Shown one piece after another: positions 26,858 through 35,273 of a stretch of DNA of 64,000 bases. Below the pieces are notes generated by a model, which was not told where the DNA came from, searched no databases, and saw only the letters and a program-made list of their open reading frames with translations. Position 1 is the first letter of the stretch. Each line of letters opens with the position of its first letter. The stretch comes from Candidozyma auris. Lineage: Eukaryota > Ascomycota > Pichiomycetes > Serinales > Metschnikowiaceae. The stretch spans positions 2,170,001-2,234,000 of the forward strand of contig NC_072812.1 of NCBI RefSeq assembly GCF_003013715.1, in the 5' to 3' direction. The translations under genes were made by a program, and so were the position numbers.

Positions 26858-28669
26858 TTATGTAGATAAGTGGCCCCCTCCACGAACAGGCTTGACAATC
26901 CGTAGATTAAGGCCAAACTTTGGAGATTTAGGTGCGTCTTGCTTGTCGCCGGCTACTGCTTTAGGCGAGGACGTATCGATCTTGTGGATAGCTTCATCAG
27001 CCAGCTTTCTAGAGTTATATAGCTCCTCTAGTACATTGGCTCCGCTGTCATCGAGAAGTTTTCCCTCCAGAAGCTTCTGATTTTCAAGCTTCTCCTGTAA
27101 CTTTCGTAGCTTGCTATCAAAGTGGATGCTCTCCAGCTGAACGTACGCCTGCTGTTCATTAAGAAGCCGTCGTAGCTTCTCGATCTTGTGGTCTCGAGAC
27201 TCTATGATTTTCTCACTTATAAGAAGATGCTTGCGTAAGTTTTCGTTAATGAGCTCCACGTCGCTGAGCTTATCATTGAGCCTATGAAGAGCGGTCTCTA
27301 ATTTGAAGAGCTTCAGGTCTTCCTCATGTTGCTGCTTGACCTGGTTCATTCTCATGTCCAAGAGTTGCTTCTCAAGACTCTCGATTTTCCTATTCTTTCT
27401 TTGAAGTTCTTCATTCAGGGCGCCAGGCCGATCGGATGCGAGAGAAATCGTTGTGGAACCTCGCGGACTAAAGAGGCTCACGTTGGGACTCACAGCCGAT
27501 GATCTATTGTATGCTTCTAGTTGCTCTTCTAGAGTCTTGTTAGCCTGCTCAAGTGACTTGACTCTCGCCTTGAGCCATTCGACAGATGGCTCGGTATTGA
27601 CGTGAGCAGAATTCTTTATCTTCTTAGCTCTCGACCCAAACCGTAGGGTTGAGATAGTCTCGTTGACACTTGAGGGTACGGGAGAAATGTTGACAATGAG
27701 TGTAGTTCTTGAGTTTCCTCCTAGCGACTCTTGAAGAATGCGTGTCAACTTGGAATCACGATAAGGGATGTGTGTTGATGAGGGCTCGGTAAGTGAATTG
27801 ATCACAAGACCTAGACAAGAAAGAGACAAGTTGATCTTCTTTGCCTCCTGTAGGCCCTGCCCTGTAGCCCCGGTGCGATCTATTTTTTCTGAACCCGCCA
27901 AATCCACAAGAAATAGGTTCGATTTAGTAAATTCCCCGCCAAGAGACTTCTGCGTAAGAACAATTCGAATGATTACGTGGGAGCGGGACAGATCGGCGTT
28001 CATCTGAGTGGACATAGATGTTCGATGCAGATTGCCCAAATCCACAACGTAAGCTAGCTCCAGCTCGCTTGATACAAACGCATGAGATAACCCTTTCACG
28101 TACACACCATTGGCCCTATCCTCGTGGATGGCAAACTCAGAAGCCGAGGGATTAAGCAAATCATTAATCTTCTCCATATATAATTCCATGCAAGAAACCT
28201 CCACAGTGTACTCAATATCAGGCAGCGCTCCATCTATACGGGAGAAGATATCATGTCCAATTCTAGGAATAATGCCAGGGGCGTCGGACCCGCCAAACAT
28301 CGTGTGCGTTTTGCCAGCACCAGTCTGGCCATATGCGAGTATCGTGCCGTTGAAACCCTTGAACGTATTCTCAATCGTCTTCGCTGCCACCAATTCGTAC
28401 ATCTGCTCCTGACTCGTTGTTTCTCCACAAACTCTGTCGAACGTGAACACATTCAGGGCATCTTTGTGGTGAATGCACAAGTTGTGGTTGTCGATGATGT
28501 CGACAGGACTTGCACCGTTGTATTTTTGAGCCTCTTCTTCATTGAAAGGTCTGAGTCGACAGACCACTTCGACATGAGTATCGTACTCTCGCAGAGAGGT
28601 TTGAGTGATGGGAGTCATGTCAGCGAAAGCCGACCCCGTGGGCGTGCGGGGAGGCTGTGAAAGTGACAT
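26858..28669 (-). CDS. Kinesin-1-like motor protein
   Basis: A 603-residue N-terminal kinesin. The motor occupies about residues 28-365 with P-loop GQTGAGKTHT, switch II DLAGSEK, YRDSKLTRILQESLGGNSRT and the kinesin-1 neck signature RAKKIKNSAHVNTEPS. Switch I contains a CTG codon (residue 227): as Leu it would be NADLSRSH; as Ser it becomes the canonical SSRSH, which fits CTG-clade decoding. A coiled coil follows (about 365-570). The tail is short compared with filamentous-fungal kinesin-1 (about 930). S. cerevisiae keeps only the degenerate relative SMY1, so this is probably a functional transport kinesin retained in the CTG clade. Cargo unknown. Confidence 0.82.
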   Translation of the reverse strand: MSLSQPPRTPTGSAFADMTPITQTSLREYDTHVEVVCRLRPFNEEEAQKYNGASPVDIIDNHNLCIHHKDALNVFTFDRVCGETTSQEQMYELVAAKTIENTFKGFNGTILAYGQTGAGKTHTMFGGSDAPGIIPRIGHDIFSRIDGALPDIEYTVEVSCMELYMEKINDLLNPSASEFAIHEDRANGVYVKGLSHAFVSSELELAYVVDLGNLHRTSMSTQMNADLSRSHVIIRIVLTQKSLGGEFTKSNLFLVDLAGSEKIDRTGATGQGLQEAKKINLSLSCLGLVINSLTEPSSTHIPYRDSKLTRILQESLGGNSRTTLIVNISPVPSSVNETISTLRFGSRAKKIKNSAHVNTEPSVEWLKARVKSLEQANKTLEEQLEAYNRSSAVSPNVSLFSPRGSTTISLASDRPGALNEELQRKNRKIESLEKQLLDMRMNQVKQQHEEDLKLFKLETALHRLNDKLSDVELINENLRKHLLISEKIIESRDHKIEKLRRLLNEQQAYVQLESIHFDSKLRKLQEKLENQKLLEGKLLDDSGANVLEELYNSRKLADEAIHKIDTSSPKAVAGDKQDAPKSPKFGLNLRIVKPVRGGGHLST

Positions 28670-29283
28670 CTAAGAAGAGGAAGGAGCTAGTTGGCCCAAG
28701 CAAATTCCCAGGAACTGAGGAAGGAAGGTAGATAGATCAGGGTGGTTGATCTGGTAGTGCACAAAAATTTCAAGCGGAGCGGCTTAATGTCCATGCCAGA
28801 TTGATGTAGATGGATGAAGAAACGGAGATGAGCTTTTACGAAAGTGGATGTAAGTACACTAGAAGTGAAAACTCTTGGAGCCTCTATTTCTCACGACGTA
28901 ACAGGGATATTCAGGGTGCTTTGTTGTGAAACAGTGGTTTACCAAAGTGCGCATAGATAAGGCTCAGAATGTTGGCGTGGCCCTCAAAGAACAATGCCAA
29001 CAATGAAAATGCTCAAACGTATAGCTTGAAGACTCTCAAAAATCCTTAATGGCAGTGGACTCTTCTTGTGTTTCTACATCTCTTCTTTGTTTTTTAATTT
29101 TTGGACGTACTCATGTCGGCCTTTTTAAACCATAGACTTAGCCCAGGTAAACTTGATGTCTCCGACTAGAGATGAACTCGTCTCACCCCTGTAAATCTTG
29201 GGACCACCAGTGGCCCGAAAGCTGCTAGACTTTAAAAAAGTGCGTCAAGTTGAGTTACGCCTGACAATACGATGCAAAAAGTA
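28670..29283. other. Kinesin promoter and tRNA-Lys flank
   Basis: A 0.6 kb stretch upstream of the kinesin start and downstream of tRNA-Lys on the minus strand. I saw no conserved element, coding frame or RNA signature here; notably no copy of the recurrent element. Confidence 0.4.
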
Positions 29284-29371
29284 AGCCCGATGCGGGGCTC
29301 GAACCCGCAACCTTTTGATTGACCTTATGATGTTTAAGAGTCAAATGCTCTACCGATTGAGCTAACCAGGC
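29284..29371 (-). tRNA. tRNA-Lys(CTT) with a 15-base intron
   Basis: On the minus strand the acceptor GCCTGGT pairs ATCGGGC; the D arm contains TAGCTCAATCGGTAGAGC; the T arm is TGCGGG-TTCGAGC-CCCGCA. The anticodon stem TTTGA/TCAAA encloses CTCTTAA, anticodon CTT. Fifteen bases (AACATCATAAGGTCA) interrupt the loop one base 3' of the anticodon, the normal site of yeast tRNA introns. Removing it leaves a 73-base tRNA. Intron boundaries could shift by one base because of repeated A residues. Confidence 0.92.
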
Positions 29372-29644
29372 TTCTTGACGACGAAGGCATTAACCATCTT
29401 ATAAGAGGCGAAATTCTCAAATTCTTCCTCTTTTGAGATTTTGCCTTTTTGGAATTTATTAATAAACTCTAAAGGGTTTTCTGACTGTCCTCTTTACGTT
29501 TACGGCGGCCGTGCGTGTCTGCGCAGCCCGCTATATCGTCCTTCGAAACTCACTAAAAGTTAAGGGAGTTCTCACCTATATAAGTATATGATTTTAAAGC
29601 AGAGGAAAATGTGAATGCAGAATACCACTGAGAGTCAAGTTATC

Positions 29645-31066
29645 TCAGTAGCAATACCTTAGTGAGAGGTTTTGCTTGTCTGTAATAACTCCTTCGGGAG
29701 GTGTTTCTCCAGCATCAAGTCTTTTTTGTTTCCTTTGGTTCTCACATTTTAAATATAGCCGTGTGCCCACCGCAACCAATATAGTTAGGCTTAAGCAGAT
29801 GATCCATGTCTTGAAAGCAGTCGGATAATTAGGGTATTCATCACTCCTGAAGAGCTGGGGAGCAGCGATGTTTGTACCACAGTAAAAAACAAAAATAATG
29901 CCAGCCATTGTGATCCGTTTTTGACTAGATCGAAAGTTTGATGTTGAAAGTGCAAGTACATTCGGAAACGTTGATGGTTGCACACACAAAAAGAAATAAC
30001 CAACAAGCTTCACTCCTTTCTCCTTTCCACTGTACACTAGCACAGCCCCAATCACAGGTAGAATGGCTGTACCAGCTATGACCAAGCACCTAGAGTTGGG
30101 AATCCTGGTGGAGATATACCCCGACGACACGATGGCTATCCAAGTGATGACTGAAGTAGGAACATTCAAGATCGTTGTCTCAATGTTGGAAAAGCCAAAG
30201 CTTTCAATTATGATGTAACCATACGATATGATACCCCCATTCGGCAAGATTTTCAACACTACCAATGCCACAATGAGCCATGATTTCATGTCCAACATAC
30301 ATTCGGTAAATTGGCTCCAGGTCCATCTGCTATCTACTCGGGATTGAGGACGGCATCTCTCAAAATACGCTTTCTCACTCAAACTCAAAAATCGACAACT
30401 ATTAGGAGAATCTGGGAGTAATACAAAAAGAACTAATCCCCACACTAGCGATAAGCATCCATAAACGATGAAAATATACTTCCAGGGCAGGAGGTGACCT
30501 TTAATGTGGCCTAAGCCGAAGGCAATGAAAGAGCTGAGAATCCCTCCAAAATCATTCCCAGAAAACCAGATTCCAACTCTCAATGGTTGCTGTGTCTCCG
30601 TGTAAAAAGATGACGAGAGATGCATGCAAATTGGCGATACAAACGCTTCAGTACACCCTAGGAAAAACCGACATAGTAATTGTCCAGCATACGAATGGGT
30701 GGCTGCAGAGCAGGCCAAGATAATTCCCCATAGAAACACTGTTATAGCCAACAATCTCCCCGGTGGTGCAACTTGTATGCTCCTGGCTGCAAGAGGCTGA
30801 CATCCCATATAACCGAAGTAGAAAATTGAGCTCACCCAGGAGTAATCCTGTTCAACAAGGTGGTTGTCTTCTTTGATCCCAAACACAGAGGATGCACTTA
30901 GGGCCACTTTGTCCATGAACTGAATAGAATAGGTAATGAACAAAAGTGGAAGAAGTCTCATATCGATCTTTCTTGTCATCTTTTTGAGATCCACCTCAAC
31001 ATCGAGGGCTTCGACGCCGGTCAACTCCTTCACATCTGCTACTTCATTTGCCTTTTCTTCGATCAT
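29645..31066 (-). CDS. MFS permease, anion:cation symporter (DAL5-like) family
   Basis: A 473-residue protein with 12 apparent membrane helices. It shows the hallmarks of the allantoate/nicotinate permease group: an N-terminal KKMTRKIDMRLLPLLFITYSIQFMDKVALS block, CRFFLGCTEAFVSP in helix 4, LPDSP before the central loop, and LQPSTFPN-like CVQPSTFPNVLAL in helix 9-10. The first in-frame ATG is 31064-31066; the frame extends slightly upstream without an ATG. The gene lies directly downstream of an adenosine-deaminase-family gene on the same strand, which suggests a purine- or nitrogen-related substrate, but this is inference from position only. Confidence 0.8.
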   Translation of the reverse strand: MIEEKANEVADVKELTGVEALDVEVDLKKMTRKIDMRLLPLLFITYSIQFMDKVALSASSVFGIKEDNHLVEQDYSWVSSIFYFGYMGCQPLAARSIQVAPPGRLLAITVFLWGIILACSAATHSYAGQLLCRFFLGCTEAFVSPICMHLSSSFYTETQQPLRVGIWFSGNDFGGILSSFIAFGLGHIKGHLLPWKYIFIVYGCLSLVWGLVLFVLLPDSPNSCRFLSLSEKAYFERCRPQSRVDSRWTWSQFTECMLDMKSWLIVALVVLKILPNGGIISYGYIIIESFGFSNIETTILNVPTSVITWIAIVSSGYISTRIPNSRCLVIAGTAILPVIGAVLVYSGKEKGVKLVGYFFLCVQPSTFPNVLALSTSNFRSSQKRITMAGIIFVFYCGTNIAAPQLFRSDEYPNYPTAFKTWIICLSLTILVAVGTRLYLKCENQRKQKRLDAGETPPEGVITDKQNLSLRYCY

Positions 31067-31348
31067 TGAAAACTTATAACTCAAATATCATTAACGATAT
31101 TTAAAGTCTTCTTTTAAGCTTTCTTATCAGCCCAGCACGCGCGGATCGATAAGGCATGCACCTGTTGCATAAGCGAGAGCGGATTTTTGGTAAGGATCTG
31201 GGAGAACACTTCTGGGAATAATACTAGAGATGGTCGTTCAGAATATCGAGATCTCGTCATTTCTCTTAAACGAAGAAAAAACGAAGAAGACAAATTTGCT
31301 TCGGATGAAGAATTTCCGTTCACTATATTCATACTTCGCTCAATAATG

Positions 31349-32407
31349 CTACTTTAAATATTCCCTTGCCTCAATCCCAAGACGATCGAAGTAATCCACA
31401 ATTTGTGCTTTCCACATGGCTAACGTTCCCATATCGTCCAAAAAACAGGCATCGACTCCATTCAATGCAAACTCGAGTAAATCGTCGTAGTCGTAGTCAA
31501 AGCACTCTACCATCATTGCCCACGCTCGGGTTGGTGTCACTTGATGAAACGCTGGGTCGTCTGTGTTCGGAAAGATTTTGAGGCCCGCCTTCTTCATGAA
31601 CCTAATAGGGTGCCTTTGAGCCCATTCTTTGGGATCAAGGGTCCTCAAGTAGTAAGAGTTTGTGGGAACCACAGTGAATATGATGTCTTTTTCGATACAT
31701 GTAGCGATTAAGTCGGGATCCTCTAGCACTGTATAGCCGTGGTCGACTCTGTGGACTCTCAAATCATTGAGTGCTGTTGCAATATGTGATGAAGGGCATC
31801 CAAACTCACCAGCGTGGGCGGTCGCCTTGAAGCCAGCATTGATAGCTTCCAAATAGGCTTTTTTGAATAGTTGTGGGGGTCCCTCATTCTCTCTATAATC
31901 TATGCCAATGCCAACTACAAGTGGGCTTCTGTATTTGATCATCCAATTAACCATTTCCTCGGCCTGAAGCGGTGGAGCCTCTCTGTCGATAGAAACTATC
32001 AATCTACTTTGAATGCCGTAGTCCTTTTGAGCATCTTCAATTGCTGCGGTGATGGCACTTTGAGCCTTTAGGTAGGGAATCCCAGATACATGCACAGTTC
32101 CCGTCGGGTTCCAGAAAAATTCACAGTAAACAACATTGTGGCTCGCTACAGATCTGAGGTATTCAATGGTTAAGCGGTACAAATGAGACAGCCTTCGAAT
32201 TAAGTGTTCGTCCATCCCTCTAAATATTCTTAACACTCCGACGGGCTTCTCACCTCTCGTGTAGAACTCGGCGATGTCAGTATCAGTGAATGGCTTTCCG
32301 GCTTCGTCATTGAGGTCAATGAATGTATCCTTCTGGATTGTTCCAAAGAGGTGACAATGGAGCTCGACTTTTGGGATTCCTCGGCATACATCATTCACGC
32401 CCATCAT
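31349..32407 (-). CDS. Adenosine/adenine deaminase family protein
   Basis: A 352-residue TIM-barrel amidohydrolase of the ADA family. Zinc and catalytic residues are visible in order: VELHCHLFGT (HxH), TAHAGEFG (His and catalytic Glu), HRVDHGY (His) and FPNTDDPAF (Asp). Family members deaminate adenosine, adenine or methylated AMP. HCHLFGT at the first metal site and the sequence around it are unlike the HLHIEGTL of fungal Aah1 adenine deaminase, so the true substrate is open. The start was placed at MMGVNDVCRGIPKVELH (32405-32407) because the family begins a few residues before the HxH motif; another in-frame ATG at 32527 would add 40 residues. Same strand and adjacent to a DAL5-like permease. 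Confidence 0.82.
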   Translation of the reverse strand: MMGVNDVCRGIPKVELHCHLFGTIQKDTFIDLNDEAGKPFTDTDIAEFYTRGEKPVGVLRIFRGMDEHLIRRLSHLYRLTIEYLRSVASHNVVYCEFFWNPTGTVHVSGIPYLKAQSAITAAIEDAQKDYGIQSRLIVSIDREAPPLQAEEMVNWMIKYRSPLVVGIGIDYRENEGPPQLFKKAYLEAINAGFKATAHAGEFGCPSSHIATALNDLRVHRVDHGYTVLEDPDLIATCIEKDIIFTVVPTNSYYLRTLDPKEWAQRHPIRFMKKAGLKIFPNTDDPAFHQVTPTRAWAMMVECFDYDYDDLLEFALNGVDACFLDDMGTLAMWKAQIVDYFDRLGIEAREYLK

Positions 32408-32997
32408 TTCAGGAGAGTTAGTCACTGGTACTTGCAGTACTAAACGAAGTATCTTTTTGAAAAGTAGTAGTTGAAAGCTCTTGAATTCGACAATGCTTTG
32501 CTTCACGCACTTTGTTCCGAGGCACATCCGAGGGACTGGAGATGCATGTTCGATGTTCTGGGGATTTGATAATTCAAGCGAAAACGCGAGACATTCCCTC
32601 CAGGAATTTGTACTCGGTATGTTAAAAGAATGGTAAGTTTTATATCTTCAGTTCAAAGACAACTGATTTCACGGCAAGTGAAGATAATGGCAAGCTGATC
32701 GCCTGTAACGATATAGATATATAAGGCCTAACACTCAAGAACGTTCAATGAATACGATCAACCAATTTTTGGGTTATACAATGTGCCCAAAGTGAAGCTC
32801 AAGCAGGTACAATGCTACAACACAGCTGATATGGAGTCCACCAACCTTTCTCTTTTTTTTACTATGACAATCTTCGAAGATTGGTTTTGGAACCTGTCCA
32901 GAAGTACTACTACCATCGTGAAGTAAGAAAGTTGGCAATTTTTCACATTGTAGTGAACGTGAAGCTCTCTATTTGCTCTCTATTATGATACACAATT

Positions 32998-33007
32998 TGG
33001 CTGCAAA
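32998..33007 (+). promoter_or_regulatory. Recurrent element, GCAA variant
   Basis: TGGCTGCAAA in the divergent region between the deaminase gene and SER33, 712 bp before SER33. Confidence 0.35.
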
Positions 33008-33395
33008 ATAAGCACTGACGTGCATAAGTAAATGCGCAAAAGGTTACAATCATGCTAAATTTCCACATGAGAGAACAAAAATACAAGAGCGGGATATTTA
33101 GCCAGGTGAAAGCATCTACACCGGCAACCTCAAACCAAACAATGAACTTTGTAGTTTTTCCGAATCCCTTCGAGAACGAATTGCGCGGCTGAAGCGCCTA
33201 CCACGTTGATACACGCAAACAGCCCCAACAAACTCAAGTAAATATACAACTCAACCTTAGAAACCCACAGAGATGAAGATATCAATTTCAGTACTTTCTT
33301 CCTTCCACACCTTCCTATAGGAATCTCGGAGAAACTCCGATTTCGCGTATGTCTGATAGCGCTGGAGGCCTGCATGCTCCTTATTATGTAGACCG

Positions 33396-33411
33396 GAGTC
33401 AATATTGACTC
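33396..33411. promoter_or_regulatory. Palindromic pair of Gcn4 half-sites before SER33
   Basis: GAGTCAATATTGACTC is a perfect 16-base inverted repeat containing two copies of TGACTC, the core site of the amino-acid starvation activator Gcn4. It is about 310 bp upstream of the SER33 start codon, a plausible position for general amino-acid control. Confidence 0.55.
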
Positions 33412-33585
33412 TGGCCAACGTGCCTCATCTTATCAATAACAGTTGTGCACCTGCTGCATAGGATGTCGAAGGTGAGAGGTGAATGCCCTTCAATTTTTGT
33501 GCTCTCATGTAATTAAACACGAAGAATAATCCTCTGGCACGATCTAAGTGATTCTAAGGCTGTGAAGGCTAGCAGGTTAGGTCAA

Positions 33586-33593
33586 GTCACGTG
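33586..33593 (+). promoter_or_regulatory. Cbf1-type site before SER33
   Basis: GTCACGTG, the full preferred Cbf1 site, 126 bp upstream of the ATG. A short imperfect palindrome CTCACACTGTGAG follows at 33631-33643. Confidence 0.5.
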
Positions 33594-33650
33594 CATTGTG
33601 TGAATCGACAATTAGAAACGCAAAAAGTTACTCACACTGTGAGCATACAA

Positions 33651-33656
33651 TATATA
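33651..33656 (+). promoter_or_regulatory. TATA box of SER33
   Basis: TATATA, 63 bp upstream of the start codon, consistent with a strong regulated promoter. Confidence 0.5.
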
Positions 33657-33718
33657 GGTGAACATCTGAGTACTTAGTGCACCCACAAACCCTTTCCACA
33701 CCCTTCCCTACAAATAAT

Positions 33719-35122
33719 ATGACCAATCCACAGGATATTGCTGGCTCTTTCCAAAGAGCCATGTCACTCTCAGAGTCAGGCTCTCCACATGCTGTTTCCA
33801 CTTCTCCTACGCAATCGTACTTGAGTCAGGTTGGAGGCATCTACTCCAAGCCAACAAAAGCTTTAAAGCCTTTCTCCACTGGTGACATCAAGATTTTGCT
33901 TTTGGAGAACGTCAACGCCACGGCCATCAACATTTTTAAGAACCAGGGTTACCAGGTTGAGTTCTACAAGACCTCTTTGCCTGAGGATGAGTTGATCGAG
34001 AAGATCAAGGATGTTCACGCAATTGGTATCAGATCCAAGACCAAGTTGACCAGCAAGATTCTTCAACACGCCAAGAATTTGGTCACCATTGGCTGCTTCT
34101 GCATTGGTACCAACCAGGTGGACTTAGAGTACGCCGGTAAAGCTGGTATCGCTGTGTTCAACTCTCCCTTCTCCAACTCCAGATCTGTGGCTGAGTTGGT
34201 CATTGCTGAAATCATCACTTTGGCCAGGCAATTGGGCGACCGTTCTATCGAGATGCACACCGGTACTTGGAACAAGGTGTCCGCTAAATGTTGGGAAATC
34301 AGAGGCAAGACCTTGGGTATTGTAGGCTACGGTCACATTGGTTCCCAGTTGTCCGTCTTGGCTGAGTCCATGGGTATGAATGTCATTTACTACGATGTCA
34401 ACATGATTATGGCTTTGGGTAACTCCAAGCAGGTTGACTCCTTGGATGAGTTATTGCAGAAGGCTGATTTCGTTACCTTGCATGTTCCTGCCACCCCAGA
34501 AACCAAGAACTTGTTGTCCACTCCTCAGTTTGCTGCTATGAAAGATGGCGCTTACGTCATCAACGCCTCTAGAGGTACCGTTGTTGACATTCCTGCTTTG
34601 ATCGAAGCCATGAAGGCTGGTAAGATCGCTGGTGCCGCTTTGGACGTCTACCCACACGAACCTGCCAAGAACGGTGAAGGCTTGTTTTCCAACCAGTTGA
34701 ACTCTTTTGCCGAGGAGTTGTGTTCTTTGAGAAACGTCATTTTGACTCCACACATCGGTGGCTCTACCGAGGAGGCTCAGTCTGCCATTGGTATCGAGGT
34801 CGGTACCTCGTTGACCAAGTACATCAATGAGGGTAACTCTACTGGTGCTGTGAACTTCCCAGAGGTTTCTTTGAGAGACCTCGATTTGGACCAGGAGAAC
34901 ACCGTCAGAGTGTTGTACATTCACCAGAACGTTCCTGGTGTTTTGAAGACCGTCAACAATATCTTGTCGAATCACAATATCGAAAAGCAGTTCACAGATT
35001 CCAGAGGTGATGTTGCTTACTTGATGGCTGATATCTCGGACGTCGACCAGACTGATATCAAGTCTTTGTACGAGCAGCTAGAGCAAACCCCTTACAAGAT
35101 CGCTACTCGTTTGTTATATTGA
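33719..35122 (+). CDS. SER33: 3-phosphoglycerate dehydrogenase (SER3/SER33)
   Basis: The 467-residue enzyme oxidises 3-phosphoglycerate to 3-phosphohydroxypyruvate with NAD, the first step of serine synthesis in the cytosol. Visible are the Rossmann motif GIVGYGHIGSQ followed by VIYYD, the substrate-site SRGT, the catalytic HIGGS after ILTPH, and a C-terminal ACT domain (from about 395, RVLYIHQNVPGVL). The length matches S. cerevisiae (469). The annotated start is the ATG at 33719-33721, not the upstream GTG. Codon use is extreme: leucine is almost always TTG, and no in-frame CTG occurs, showing high expression and fitting CTG-clade avoidance. Confidence 0.95.
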   Translation: MTNPQDIAGSFQRAMSLSESGSPHAVSTSPTQSYLSQVGGIYSKPTKALKPFSTGDIKILLLENVNATAINIFKNQGYQVEFYKTSLPEDELIEKIKDVHAIGIRSKTKLTSKILQHAKNLVTIGCFCIGTNQVDLEYAGKAGIAVFNSPFSNSRSVAELVIAEIITLARQLGDRSIEMHTGTWNKVSAKCWEIRGKTLGIVGYGHIGSQLSVLAESMGMNVIYYDVNMIMALGNSKQVDSLDELLQKADFVTLHVPATPETKNLLSTPQFAAMKDGAYVINASRGTVVDIPALIEAMKAGKIAGAALDVYPHEPAKNGEGLFSNQLNSFAEELCSLRNVILTPHIGGSTEEAQSAIGIEVGTSLTKYINEGNSTGAVNFPEVSLRDLDLDQENTVRVLYIHQNVPGVLKTVNNILSNHNIEKQFTDSRGDVAYLMADISDVDQTDIKSLYEQLEQTPYKIATRLLY

Positions 35123-35273
35123 GAGCATTTTTTGAATCATAGAGTCTAAAATGCGTGCTCCTAGTTCACGTCGGTTCTTCTAATTACACATGCTACATTT
35201 TAATAAAATAGGAAAAATCAGAATTGAATACGTAATCTCATTAGTCGTCAACGACTTAACACATAAATCCACA

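Larger units (their letters stand above)
32408..33718. other. Divergent promoter, deaminase / SER33
   Basis: A 1.3 kb region. The left part is AT-rich without features I recognise. The SER33-proximal half contains a Gcn4-type palindrome, a Cbf1 E-box and a TATA box, listed separately, and a recurrent element lies at 32998. A 90-codon frame on the minus strand (33130-33402) shows no conserved motif. Confidence 0.5.

Noticed and set aside
33130..33402. 90-codon minus-strand frame with a hydrophobic segment before SER33
   Set aside because: It overlaps the Gcn4-type palindrome and has no recognisable family.
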